64,000 nt of DNA, taken from the NCBI GenBank assembly GCA_011050675.1, contig DRFI01000018.1, forward strand, positions 62,001 through 126,000, written 5' to 3'. The notes beneath the pieces are model-generated. The model saw only the letters and a list, made by a program, of their open reading frames with translations, did not search any database and was not told the DNA's origin. This DNA is from Maribacter sp. GTDB lineage: Bacteria; Bacteroidota; Bacteroidia; Flavobacteriales; Flavobacteriaceae. Position 1 is the first letter of the stretch, and each line of letters opens with the position of its first letter. Position numbers and translations under genes: made by a program. Shown here piece by piece: positions 28,214 through 36,888 of the stretch.

Positions 28214-29434
28214 CTAGGCGTTAATGCTTTTGATATCCAGTATTTTAAGATCCATAAGACATTTTTTTATTAATGAATAGGTTCTTTGTATATCATCATC
28301 TAATCCTATTGAAAATCGGATTAACCCGTTTCCAAGTCCCATTTCTTTTTGTTCTTCTAACGGAATTTCTGAAGATGTAGAGCTTCCCGGTGCGCTAAAT
28401 AGGGTTTTATAAAACCCAAGGCTAACCGCTAAATACCCTAATTTTCTCTCTTGCATTAATTCCATAAGAGAATTGGCATTTTCAATAGTGCCAACATCCA
28501 TGGTTATTAATCCCCCATATCCATATTCAGGATTCATTTGATCTTCCATTATTAAGTGACCTGGGTGCGATGGTAGACCTGGGTACACAACTCTAAGTCC
28601 GTCTTTTTCAAAATTTTCAGCTAGGTACTGCGCATTTTCGCTATGCTTTTTTATACGTATATGCAGTGTACGCATGTTTTTTAAGATTGAAGATGCCCGT
28701 AAACTATCCAGTGTACTTCCTAAAAGCATGCCAGCTCCATTATTTACATCTTTTAAGCTAAGGCAAAAGTCGGTTGTGCCACAAACCACTCCGGCAACAC
28801 AGTCACTTGTTCCGTTTATGAATTTGGTAAGACTATGAATAATGATATCTGCGCCTAATTTTGCTGGTGATACGGATAGTGGTGAGAAGGTGTTATCTAC
28901 TACAAGTGGTAACTCGTTCTTTTTTGCAATTCGTGAAAGTGCAGAAATATCTGCAACTTCTAATAACGGATTGCTTACACTTTCGCAATAAATCATTTTT
29001 GTTTTGGGAGTGATCGCTTTTGCAACAGCATCAAGATCGGTGATATCTAGAAACGTAGTTTTAATTCCAAATTTGATCAAGAAATTCTTCATGAAGGCAT
29101 AAGTACCACCATATATAGTTCTACTACTGATGATATGGTCACCTGAATTACAAAGTTGAAGAATCACGGCTGTAATTGCACCCATGCCACTTGCAGTTAC
29201 ATTTGCGCTTTCAGTGCCTTCTAATGCAGCTAGAGCTTCGCCCAAATATAAATTTGAGGGAGAAGAATGTCTACTGTATAGGTAACAGCCTTCTGTATTT
29301 CCTTCAAAGGTGTCAAACATTGTTTTTGCCGATATGAAGGTATATGTTGAAGAGTCTGAAATGGAAGGATTTACTCCGCCATATTCTCCAAAGTATTGTA
29401 AATCTTGTAAGTCGTTACTATTCTTGTGGCTCAT
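28214..29434 (-). CDS. Cys/Met-metabolism PLP-dependent enzyme (gamma-lyase / gamma-synthase family)
   Basis: 406 residues of the trans-sulfuration family, with the PLP lysine Lys204 in HSLTKFINGTSDC and the substrate-binding YSRHSSPS loop near residue 53. The family includes methionine gamma-lyase, cystathionine gamma-lyase/synthase and O-acetylhomoserine sulfhydrylase. The segment IYGGTYAF has Gly where methionine gamma-lyase carries its specificity cysteine (YGC), so a classical MdeA is doubtful. The divergent Lrp-type gene at 29585 recalls the mdeR-mdeA arrangement of Pseudomonas and suggests control by an amino acid. Family firm, reaction open. Confidence 0.85.
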   Translation of the reverse strand: MSHKNSNDLQDLQYFGEYGGVNPSISDSSTYTFISAKTMFDTFEGNTEGCYLYSRHSSPSNLYLGEALAALEGTESANVTASGMGAITAVILQLCNSGDHIISSRTIYGGTYAFMKNFLIKFGIKTTFLDITDLDAVAKAITPKTKMIYCESVSNPLLEVADISALSRIAKKNELPLVVDNTFSPLSVSPAKLGADIIIHSLTKFINGTSDCVAGVVCGTTDFCLSLKDVNNGAGMLLGSTLDSLRASSILKNMRTLHIRIKKHSENAQYLAENFEKDGLRVVYPGLPSHPGHLIMEDQMNPEYGYGGLITMDVGTIENANSLMELMQERKLGYLAVSLGFYKTLFSAPGSSTSSEIPLEEQKEMGLGNGLIRFSIGLDDDIQRTYSLIKKCLMDLKILDIKSINA

Positions 29435-29550
29435 AGGTTGTTGTTTTAAGTAAAAATAACTTTTAGCTGTAAAATTGTCAATAGGAGTGTCTTTTATTAG
29501 AATATGAAACTATTATTAATATTTTTTTAGATTTTAATTCGGTTATTTAT

Positions 29551-29558
29551 TAATTTTG
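29551..29558 (+). promoter_or_regulatory. Predicted -7 element of the Lrp-type regulator gene
   Basis: TAATTTTG matches TAnnTTTG, 26 bases before the start codon at 29585. The 150-base divergent region 29435-29584 probably also holds Lrp-type operators, but I see no clear palindrome. Confidence 0.4.
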
Positions 29559-29584
29559 CTTGGTGTAATAGAATTACAATCATT

Positions 29585-30043
29585 ATGAAGTTAGATTTAA
29601 TTGATAATAACCTTTTAGAGCTTTTGCAGGCAGATAGTAAGAAGACAACCAAAGAGTATGCTCTAAAATTGGGATTATCTACGACTGCTATTTATGAACG
29701 TATTAAAAGACTAGAAAGAATAGGGGCTATTAGAAATTATGTTGCTTTGGTAGATAAAGCAATAGTAAATAGAAACTTCACAGTGTTTTGCCATGTAAAA
29801 CTAGTGCAGCATGTAAAGGAAAATATAGCTCAATTTGAAGCTCAAGTTATGCTTCTTCAAGAAGTTGTAGAATGCCATCACCTTAGTGGAGATTATGATT
29901 ATCTATTAAAAATACATGTTCAAGATATGGAGGCGTACCGAAATTTTATGGTTAATAAATTAACGGCTATGAATCATATTGGTAGTACTCAAAGCTCTTT
30001 TACAATAAAAGAGGTTAAGCATTCTACCGCTATACCGCTTTAA
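29585..30043 (+). CDS. Lrp/AsnC-family transcriptional regulator
   Basis: 152 residues. A helix-turn-helix (about 5-50, LELLQADSKKTTKEYALKLG...TTAIYERIKRLE) is followed by the RAM/ACT-like effector domain (about 70-145, with HHLSGDYDYLLKIHV). These proteins bind an amino acid and assemble as octamers on DNA. It is transcribed away from the Cys/Met PLP-enzyme gene, its likely target, with 150 bases between the start codons. Confidence 0.93.
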   Translation: MKLDLIDNNLLELLQADSKKTTKEYALKLGLSTTAIYERIKRLERIGAIRNYVALVDKAIVNRNFTVFCHVKLVQHVKENIAQFEAQVMLLQEVVECHHLSGDYDYLLKIHVQDMEAYRNFMVNKLTAMNHIGSTQSSFTIKEVKHSTAIPL

Positions 30044-30058
30044 AACTAAAAATAGTAT

Positions 30059-30066
30059 TAATTTTG
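30059..30066 (+). promoter_or_regulatory. Predicted -7 element of lpd
   Basis: TAATTTTG, a perfect TAnnTTTG, lies 26 bases before the lpd start codon and 16 bases after the stop of the Lrp-type gene. It suggests lpd has its own promoter. Confidence 0.4.
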
Positions 30067-30091
30067 TAGGACATTAGAAAACAAATATTTT

Positions 30092-31498
30092 ATGGATCAA
30101 TATGATGTAGCCATTATAGGCTCAGGACCTGGAGGATACGTAGCAGCAATACGTTGTGCACAACTAGGAATGAAAACAGCAATAATTGAAAAATATTCCA
30201 CTCTGGGTGGTACCTGTTTAAATGTTGGGTGTATTCCTTCGAAGGCAATGTTAGATTCTTCACATCATTATGAGGATGCCATTAAGCATTTTGATGAGCA
30301 CGGTATTGAAATTCCTGGTGAGATTAAAGTGAATTTGGCAAAAATGATAGCCCGTAAGCAGGGTGTTGTTGACCAAACTACCAAAGGAATAGAATTCTTG
30401 ATGGATAAAAACAAAATTACCGTTTATGAAGGTATCGGTAGTTTTAAAGATTCAACGCACGTAAACATCAAGAAAAACGATGGTAAAACAGAAGAGATAG
30501 AAGCTAAGAATATTATAATTGCAACTGGATCTAAGCCGTCAACACTACCTTTTATAAAGTTAGATAAAGAACGTATTATTACATCTACTGAAGCTTTAGA
30601 GCTAAAAGAAATTCCAAAACACATGATTGTTATTGGTGGTGGCGTAATTGGTTTAGAGTTAGGGCAGGTATATAAGAGACTTGGTGCAGATGTAACTGTG
30701 GTTGAGTTTATGGATCGTATTATTCCAGGAATGGATGCTGCGCTTTCGAAGGAACTGACTAAGGTGATGAAAAAGCAAAAAGTGAAATTTGCTTTATCTC
30801 ACAAAGTAAAATCGGTTGAAAGAAAAGGTGATCAGGTTATTGTTAAAGCTGATGATAAAAAAGGACAAGAAGTTGTTTTTGAAGGTGACTATTGTTTAGT
30901 AGCAGTTGGTAGAAAACCATATACTGATGGATTAAATGCTGATGCCGCAGGTGTAAAGCTTGATGATAGAGGTAAAGTTATCGTTGATAATCACTTAAAA
31001 ACAAATGTAGATAACATTTACGCTATTGGTGATGTAATAAAAGGTGCCATGTTAGCTCATAAGGCTGAAGAAGAAGGTACATTGGTTGCTGAGCAATTAG
31101 CGGGTCAAAAACCACATATTGATTATAACTTAATTCCTGGTGTTGTTTACACGTGGCCGGAAGTTGCGGCTGTTGGTAAAACAGAAGAGGAACTAAAAGA
31201 AGCAGGAGTAGAGTACAAGGTAGGTCAATTTCCTATGCGCGCATTAGGTCGTTCTAGAGCAAGTATGGATACTGACGGATTTGTAAAGATTCTTGCAGAT
31301 AAGAAGACAGATGAAGTTTTGGGTGTTCATATGATTGGCGCACGTTGTGCCGATTTAATTGCCGAAGCAGTAACGGCTATGGAGTTTAGAGCATCTGCTG
31401 AAGATATTTCAAGAATGAGTCATGCTCACCCTACATATGCTGAGGCTGTTAAGGAAGCTGCACTAGCTGCCACAGATGACCGTGCATTGCATATCTAA
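30092..31498 (+). CDS. lpd: Dihydrolipoyl dehydrogenase (E3)
   Basis: 468 residues, the usual length. The FAD-binding GSGPGGYVAA lies at the N-terminus. The redox-active disulfide Cys42/Cys47 is in GGTCLNVGC, the NAD-binding site is IGGGVIGLELG (about 182-192), and the C-terminal HAHPTYAEAV carries the catalytic His-Glu pair. It reoxidises dihydrolipoamide of the pyruvate, 2-oxoglutarate or branched-chain 2-oxoacid dehydrogenase complexes. No E1 or E2 genes are nearby, so it probably serves several complexes. A strong terminator follows. Confidence 0.97.
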   Translation: MDQYDVAIIGSGPGGYVAAIRCAQLGMKTAIIEKYSTLGGTCLNVGCIPSKAMLDSSHHYEDAIKHFDEHGIEIPGEIKVNLAKMIARKQGVVDQTTKGIEFLMDKNKITVYEGIGSFKDSTHVNIKKNDGKTEEIEAKNIIIATGSKPSTLPFIKLDKERIITSTEALELKEIPKHMIVIGGGVIGLELGQVYKRLGADVTVVEFMDRIIPGMDAALSKELTKVMKKQKVKFALSHKVKSVERKGDQVIVKADDKKGQEVVFEGDYCLVAVGRKPYTDGLNADAAGVKLDDRGKVIVDNHLKTNVDNIYAIGDVIKGAMLAHKAEEEGTLVAEQLAGQKPHIDYNLIPGVVYTWPEVAAVGKTEEELKEAGVEYKVGQFPMRALGRSRASMDTDGFVKILADKKTDEVLGVHMIGARCADLIAEAVTAMEFRASAEDISRMSHAHPTYAEAVKEAALAATDDRALHI

Positions 31499-31520
31499 TT
31501 AAATTAAAATGTTAGTTATA

Positions 31521-31550
31521 AAAAAAAGCAGCCAATCGGCTGCTTTTTTG
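31521..31550. terminator. Bidirectional terminator between lpd and the acyltransferase gene
   Basis: A 6-bp GC-rich stem (31528-31533 with 31538-31543) and a 4-nt loop are flanked by A-run and T-run that extend the stem. It serves lpd on the plus strand and the convergent gene ending at 31582. Confidence 0.88.
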
Positions 31551-31581
31551 TTTTGTAGTAATTATAATCTTTTAAAGCAAT

Positions 31582-32766
31582 TTAGTTTTTAATTAAACCT
31601 AGTAGGCGTAATATTTTTTCGGTTACAGTTCTTAGAACTTCAAAAAGTATAATTGCAATTTGCTCCATGTATATTCTCATAGATGATAAGAATGCAAATA
31701 CACTAGATTTAATGTCTGCTTTATGGTCTTCATATTTTAATGCTAAATAAGTGCTGGCAATCATAAATAAAATAGCGCCAGATACTGCAATAAACGGGTT
31801 TAAGGAGTGATGGAAAAATCTATACAGACCAACACCAGTAAAACTGCCGTATAATAGGATAAAATGGATGATGTAAATAGATAATGTACTTTGCCCTATT
31901 CTTAACCAAGTTACATTCATCAAGAATTTTCTTAGCAATATGAATATGGAAAAAACAATAAGAACATCACCTAATCTAATGAATAGATAGTTGTTATTGA
32001 AAATATCTTGAAACAATTGTATACCTGTTACTTCAAATATAAAAAGAAAAAAATCTGAAGAAAGAAAAATTAAAACTAGCCCGATAGCTATATATGTTGG
32101 AACAATGTATTTATAAAGATTTTTACTTTCTTGATACTTGGAAAATAAAACAGACATAAAACTACCAATAGTAGCATAGCCTAACCAAGGTATAATTGTA
32201 AAAACAGATCCATTTGCTTTTGTAAGGTAATTAGCAAAAACCTGAGGTAAAAATTCAAAACTCGATGCTTTGTAAAAAGGTTCAAATACAAAGAGTAATA
32301 ATGTTGTGGATACTAGTATTGTTGGGAAAATCCATTTTTGCTTAGCGAATGTAAGTATATAGAAACCAATAATAAATAGTAATGAAAGACCTATGCAGTG
32401 CAATACATCTACTAGGTAGAATGAGTCGTAAACTTCGCCTTTGAACAATCCAAAAATGTTCATTCTTAACAGGTAGGCTATAACAAGTAATTCCAGTCCT
32501 CGTTTAATACCTTTTTTAACACGTGGATTGTTCCATCCGGTTTGTGGAGACCTAATCAGTAAGAATGTAAAAATAAATCCAGATACGGTAAAAAATACGG
32601 GAGCTGTAATTCCTCTAAAATACTTCCAAGTATTGAACAGCATATTCGAGTTGTCTCTAAATGCATTATCCAATAATCCATCAATAAAATGACCCTGTAA
32701 CATCATTAAGATAGCCCAGGCTCTTATGGCGTCTAAAAAAAACAATCTTGACTTAGAGTTGCTCAT
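31582..32766 (-). CDS. Membrane acyltransferase-like protein (DUF1624 / heparan-alpha-glucosaminide N-acetyltransferase-like)
   Basis: 394 residues with about ten membrane helices. The N-terminus RLFFLDAIRAWAILMMLQGHFID matches the D..R...I..M...H pattern of DUF1624/HGSNAT-like and related acyltransferase-3-type proteins, where the histidine is thought to take part in acyl transfer across the membrane. The likely role is acetylating a cell-envelope or extracellular sugar. The acceptor is unknown. It stands alone on the minus strand, convergent with lpd. Family assignment is moderately sure. Confidence 0.7.
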   Translation of the reverse strand: MSNSKSRLFFLDAIRAWAILMMLQGHFIDGLLDNAFRDNSNMLFNTWKYFRGITAPVFFTVSGFIFTFLLIRSPQTGWNNPRVKKGIKRGLELLVIAYLLRMNIFGLFKGEVYDSFYLVDVLHCIGLSLLFIIGFYILTFAKQKWIFPTILVSTTLLLFVFEPFYKASSFEFLPQVFANYLTKANGSVFTIIPWLGYATIGSFMSVLFSKYQESKNLYKYIVPTYIAIGLVLIFLSSDFFLFIFEVTGIQLFQDIFNNNYLFIRLGDVLIVFSIFILLRKFLMNVTWLRIGQSTLSIYIIHFILLYGSFTGVGLYRFFHHSLNPFIAVSGAILFMIASTYLALKYEDHKADIKSSVFAFLSSMRIYMEQIAIILFEVLRTVTEKILRLLGLIKN

Positions 32767-32894
32767 TATAACAATTATACCCTATATACTTATAAAACAG
32801 CATGTTTGGATGTTTGAAGCGGCAAAATTAGATAAAATAATTTAAGGTGTACTGTAATTGAATTAAATTCGCAATCATACATTAAAATAGCCTT

Positions 32895-33431
32895 ATGAGT
32901 TACGTTTTAGCATTTGCAGGTAGCAATTCTTCAATTTCCATTAATTATAAATTGGTAAAGTTTACTTCTTCATTAATAATTGGTACAGAAGTGCGGCTTC
33001 GCGACATGGCAAAGTACCCTTTTCCTATGTATAGCCAAGACATTGAAAAAGAAAATGGATACTCAAATTCATTGGTGGAATTCAAAAACGAAATCAGTAA
33101 TGCTAAAGGCTTAATTATAGCTGTTAGCGAACATAACAGTTACCCATCTGCTTACTTTAAAAATACTATGGATTGGTTGTCTAGATTAGATTCTAAGTTT
33201 CTAGCTGATAAGAAAATTTTACTGATGTCAACATCAAATGGCGGTCGTGGAGCAATTGGTGCTTTAGAAGTAGCAGAAAAAATGATAACTAGGTTTGAGG
33301 GTGCAGTTGTTGAAACTTTTTCATTGCCTCGATATGGAGAGAATTTTGATGAAAACATAGGAATAACCAATGCCGACTTGTCAAAAATTCATTCAGAAAA
33401 AGTGAGTTCTTTTATAAAGGCTATTTCCTAA
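32895..33431 (+). CDS. NADPH-dependent FMN reductase family protein
   Basis: 178 residues with a flavodoxin-like fold. The N-terminal FAGSNSSISINYKLV is the phosphate-binding loop for FMN, and SEHNSYPSAYFKNTMDWLSR (about 79-98) matches the active-site region of ArsH/azoreductase-like NADPH-dependent FMN reductases. It reduces flavins or quinones/azo compounds in the cytoplasm. It precedes tilS by 76 bases on the same strand. The physiological substrate cannot be read. Confidence 0.9.
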   Translation: MSYVLAFAGSNSSISINYKLVKFTSSLIIGTEVRLRDMAKYPFPMYSQDIEKENGYSNSLVEFKNEISNAKGLIIAVSEHNSYPSAYFKNTMDWLSRLDSKFLADKKILLMSTSNGGRGAIGALEVAEKMITRFEGAVVETFSLPRYGENFDENIGITNADLSKIHSEKVSSFIKAIS

Positions 33432-33507
33432 AGGTAGCTTATACTGATCTAGTTAAATAATTCTTAGGCTTCTCAATTAAATTAGGGGACTTCCGTACCT
33501 TTATTGC

Positions 33508-34818
33508 GTGTTAAAAGTATTCAAAAAATATATTGAAGATTCTTTTCCAGAATTGTTAGATTCCCATTTCATAATAGCATGTAGTGGTGGTCTAGATAGT
33601 ACGGTGCTTGTAGAACTTTGTTATCAAGCCCAACTACAATTTTCTCTAGCACATTGTAATTTTAGATTGCGTGGCGAAGCTAGTGATGGCGATGAGGCAT
33701 TTGTGCGTGATTATGCCAAAAGGCTAAAAAAGCAAATTTTCGTAACTCATTTTGATACTCTTGGTTATGTGAATCAGCATAAAGTTTCTGTTCAAATGGC
33801 AGCAAGAGAGCTTCGGTATGCCTGGTTTGAGCTATTGCTTTCTCAAAATAATAAATCTTTTTTATTAACAGCACACCATGCTAATGATGTTTTAGAGACG
33901 TTCTTAATTAATTTATCTAGAGGCACTGGTATTGATGGTTTAACCGGTATACCTGCTAAAATAAATTACTTAAGAAGACCTTTGTTGCCATTTTCTAGAG
34001 AAGAGTTGGAACATTTTGCACAAGTAGAAGAAATGGAGTGGAGGGAAGATGCTAGTAATGCAGATACAAAGTATTTACGAAATAAGATTCGTCATGAAAT
34101 TATTCCGGCCTTGAATGAATTGCATCCTACATTTTCAGAAAATTTTAAAAACACTTTAAGTTATTTAAATCAGACCCAAACTATTGCTTCGGCACACCTA
34201 CACAAATTAAAAGAAGAAATTTTCATAAAAAGTAAAGGTAGGGTTGAAATTGAGATAGCAAAACTAAAAGAGCTTAATCCGCTTTCCATTTATTTACATG
34301 GATTATTTAGTACTTACGGTTTCAAGGAAATGAACAATATCGAGACTTTATTAGATGGGCTTAGTGGTAAACAATTGGTCTCTAATACTCATGTTTTGAC
34401 TAAGAATCGTGATGTTTTACTTTTAACATCTCTTGATGAAACTGCATTGAAAAACCAGGAGTTTTTCATTACAGAAGAAGAAGTACCTTTGAACTTGCCG
34501 ATATCTTTAGAGTTTACAGTAGTACCTGAACGTTTCGATAATTCGGAGAAGGTGATTTTCGTTCAAAAGAATATATTAAAATATCCATTAACCGTAAGAA
34601 AATGGAAGAATGGCGACTACTTTTATCCCATAGGTTTAAATGGTAAAAAGAAATTAGCAAAGTTCTTTAAAGACAAGAAAATAGATGTTTTGTCTAAAGA
34701 AGAAACTTGGTTATTATGCTCGGGTGAGCAAATTGTATGGGTTATTGGTATGCGTGCCGATAATCGTTTTAGGGTTGTTGATACAGCTCAAGAGATTTTA
34801 AAAATAGAATTTACATGA
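33508..34818 (+). CDS. tilS: tRNA(Ile)-lysidine synthetase
   Basis: 436 residues with the PP-loop SGGLDS (26-31), the ATP site of TilS, then HCNFRLRGEASDGDE and HHANDVLETFLINLSRG as in the family. The C-terminal substrate-binding domain includes VRKWKNGDYFYPIG. It converts the wobble cytidine of the tRNA-Ile CAU anticodon to lysidine, letting it read AUA. It starts with GTG, preceded closely by TACCTTTA, so the message may be nearly leaderless. The last 4 bases overlap the dsbD-like start (ATGA). Confidence 0.95.
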   Translation: MLKVFKKYIEDSFPELLDSHFIIACSGGLDSTVLVELCYQAQLQFSLAHCNFRLRGEASDGDEAFVRDYAKRLKKQIFVTHFDTLGYVNQHKVSVQMAARELRYAWFELLLSQNNKSFLLTAHHANDVLETFLINLSRGTGIDGLTGIPAKINYLRRPLLPFSREELEHFAQVEEMEWREDASNADTKYLRNKIRHEIIPALNELHPTFSENFKNTLSYLNQTQTIASAHLHKLKEEIFIKSKGRVEIEIAKLKELNPLSIYLHGLFSTYGFKEMNNIETLLDGLSGKQLVSNTHVLTKNRDVLLLTSLDETALKNQEFFITEEEVPLNLPISLEFTVVPERFDNSEKVIFVQKNILKYPLTVRKWKNGDYFYPIGLNGKKKLAKFFKDKKIDVLSKEETWLLCSGEQIVWVIGMRADNRFRVVDTAQEILKIEFT

Positions 34819-36779
34819 TAAGATTTTTTTATTTACTACTTTTTGTTGTTGTACTACCGCTAAGTGCTTTTGCTCAAACAGAAGATAATCCTGTCGTTTG
34901 GGAACAGCAGGTTAAAAAGCTCTCTGATACAGAATATGAATTGGTAATGAAGGCTAAGATTTTAGACGGATGGCATATGTACTCTCAGTTTACATCTGAA
35001 TTTGGCTCTTTGCCAAGCGAATTTACATATAACGGCCACGGCACTGTTTACGAACTTGTAGATGGTACAAGAGAAAGTGAAACAATTATAGAGTTCAGCG
35101 AAATTTTTGAAGTTGAAGAAACTTATTTTAAAGATAATGCCACATTTACTCAACGTATTAAAGTAGTTGATTCTGAAATTAATCAGATTGATGTTGATTT
35201 GTTTTTTCAGGTGTGTAAAGAAGTCTGCATACCAATGGACAAGAAGTTCATCTTTACTCTAGATGGCTCTGAAGCCCAAGCGATAATTGCTACCGTTGAT
35301 GATAGAAGTTTGGTATTAGGGCAAAAATTACGATTAGATTTAAAGAACAGAGAATTACTGACACAGGGGCAAGATACGATTGCTACTAGCACCAATATTT
35401 GGGTCATATTCGGATTAGGATTTCTTGGTGGTTTAATTGCTTTATTGACACCTTGTGTTTTTCCAATGATACCTTTAACGGTTTCATTTTTTACAAAGCA
35501 ATCACAAAATAAATCTAAAGGAATTATCAATGCATTGCTTTATGGATTTTTTATTATTTTAATCTATTTCTTGTTGAGTTTACCATTCCATTTATTTGAT
35601 TCTGTAGATTCTCAAATTCTAAACTCCATAGCAACCAATGTTTGGTTGAACCTATTGTTCTTTTTGATATTCATATTTTTCGCTTTTTCCTTTTTTGGAT
35701 ATTATGAATTGACATTGCCTAATTCATGGGCCAATAAGATGGATGATGCGTCGTCAAAGGTTGGTGGGGTGTTAGGAATCTTTTTTATGGCTGTTACCTT
35801 AGCTATTGTTTCTTTTTCATGTACAGGTCCAATATTAGGTGGGTTGTTAGGTGGTACTACTTTGGCAGAGGGTGAAGTAGCTTCTAACCTTACAGCTGGT
35901 ATGACTGGATTTGGAGTTGCATTGGCATTGCCATTTGCACTGTTTGCTTTATTTCCTGCCTGGTTAAACTCTCTTCCAAAATCTGGAGGATGGATGACAA
36001 CCGTTAAAGTAGTTTTAGGATTTTTAGAGATAGGTTTGGCATTAAAGTTTTTGTCAAATGCAGATTTAGTGGGGCACTGGGGAATATTAAAGAGAGAAAT
36101 TTTCTTAGGTATTTGGATTGTACTGGGTATAGCTATGACACTTTATCTTTTTGGTTTATATAAATTCCCACATGATGGTCCGGCTAAAAAATTGTCTGCT
36201 GGGCGAAAATTAACTGCTTTTATTAGTGCAGCGTTTACCATTTATATGATATTGGGTGTAACTAAAATCACCAACCTTAAATTACTAAGTGGTTTTCCTC
36301 CACCTGAATTTTATAGTGTTTTTGAACAAGAGAGCGACTGTCCTCTAGGTATAGATTGCTTTAAGGATTTTGATGAGGGATTAGCATACGCCAAAGAAGT
36401 TAATAAGCCTATACTTTTAGATTTTACAGGTTGGGCATGTGTAAACTGTAGAAAAATGGAAGAAAATGTCTGGAGCGATTCGGAAGTTTTCCCAATTATT
36501 AAAAATAATTATGTACTTATTTCTTTATACACCGATGATAGAGAAGAACTGCCCGATGCTGAAAAATTCAATTTTCAATTTGATAGTGGTAGGGTAAAAG
36601 AGATAAATAACATTGCACAGAAATGGGGGACTTTCCAAGATGTGAACTTTAAATCCATCTCCCAACCCTTTTATGTTTTACTATCTCCAGATTTAAAAGT
36701 ACTTAATACCTCTATTCAAAATTCAGATATACCAACATATAAAAATTGGTTATTAGAAGGTTTGAAAAATAATAATTGA
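34815..36779 (+). CDS. dsbD: DsbD-like thiol:disulfide interchange protein
   Basis: 654 residues. Signal peptide (to about 21, SAFAQ), an N-terminal DsbD-alpha-like domain (about 25-170), and eight hydrophobic helices of the CcdA type with the transmembrane cysteines Cys214 (LTPCVFPM) and Cys336 (FSCTGP). The C-terminal thioredoxin-like domain has Cys542-Val-Asn-Cys545 in GWACVNC. Electrons pass from cytoplasmic thioredoxin through the membrane to periplasmic partners. The alpha domain has the pair Cys (QVCKEVC) expected for the outer active site. It overlaps tilS by 4 bases. Confidence 0.93.
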   Translation: MIRFFYLLLFVVVLPLSAFAQTEDNPVVWEQQVKKLSDTEYELVMKAKILDGWHMYSQFTSEFGSLPSEFTYNGHGTVYELVDGTRESETIIEFSEIFEVEETYFKDNATFTQRIKVVDSEINQIDVDLFFQVCKEVCIPMDKKFIFTLDGSEAQAIIATVDDRSLVLGQKLRLDLKNRELLTQGQDTIATSTNIWVIFGLGFLGGLIALLTPCVFPMIPLTVSFFTKQSQNKSKGIINALLYGFFIILIYFLLSLPFHLFDSVDSQILNSIATNVWLNLLFFLIFIFFAFSFFGYYELTLPNSWANKMDDASSKVGGVLGIFFMAVTLAIVSFSCTGPILGGLLGGTTLAEGEVASNLTAGMTGFGVALALPFALFALFPAWLNSLPKSGGWMTTVKVVLGFLEIGLALKFLSNADLVGHWGILKREIFLGIWIVLGIAMTLYLFGLYKFPHDGPAKKLSAGRKLTAFISAAFTIYMILGVTKITNLKLLSGFPPPEFYSVFEQESDCPLGIDCFKDFDEGLAYAKEVNKPILLDFTGWACVNCRKMEENVWSDSEVFPIIKNNYVLISLYTDDREELPDAEKFNFQFDSGRVKEINNIAQKWGTFQDVNFKSISQPFYVLLSPDLKVLNTSIQNSDIPTYKNWLLEGLKNNN

Positions 36780-36888
36780 TGTATAGATATTGTAAGATGT
36801 TAACTACTTGTCAATAAAAAGCAGAACTACGCGGTATCTATTGTAAAAAAATAGTTCTAACTTGGGACTTAATCCCCCAAACTGAATT

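Noticed and set aside
28214..29434. Calling the PLP enzyme mdeA because of the divergent Lrp gene
   Set aside because: The specificity cysteine of methionine gamma-lyase is replaced by glycine, so the name would claim too much.
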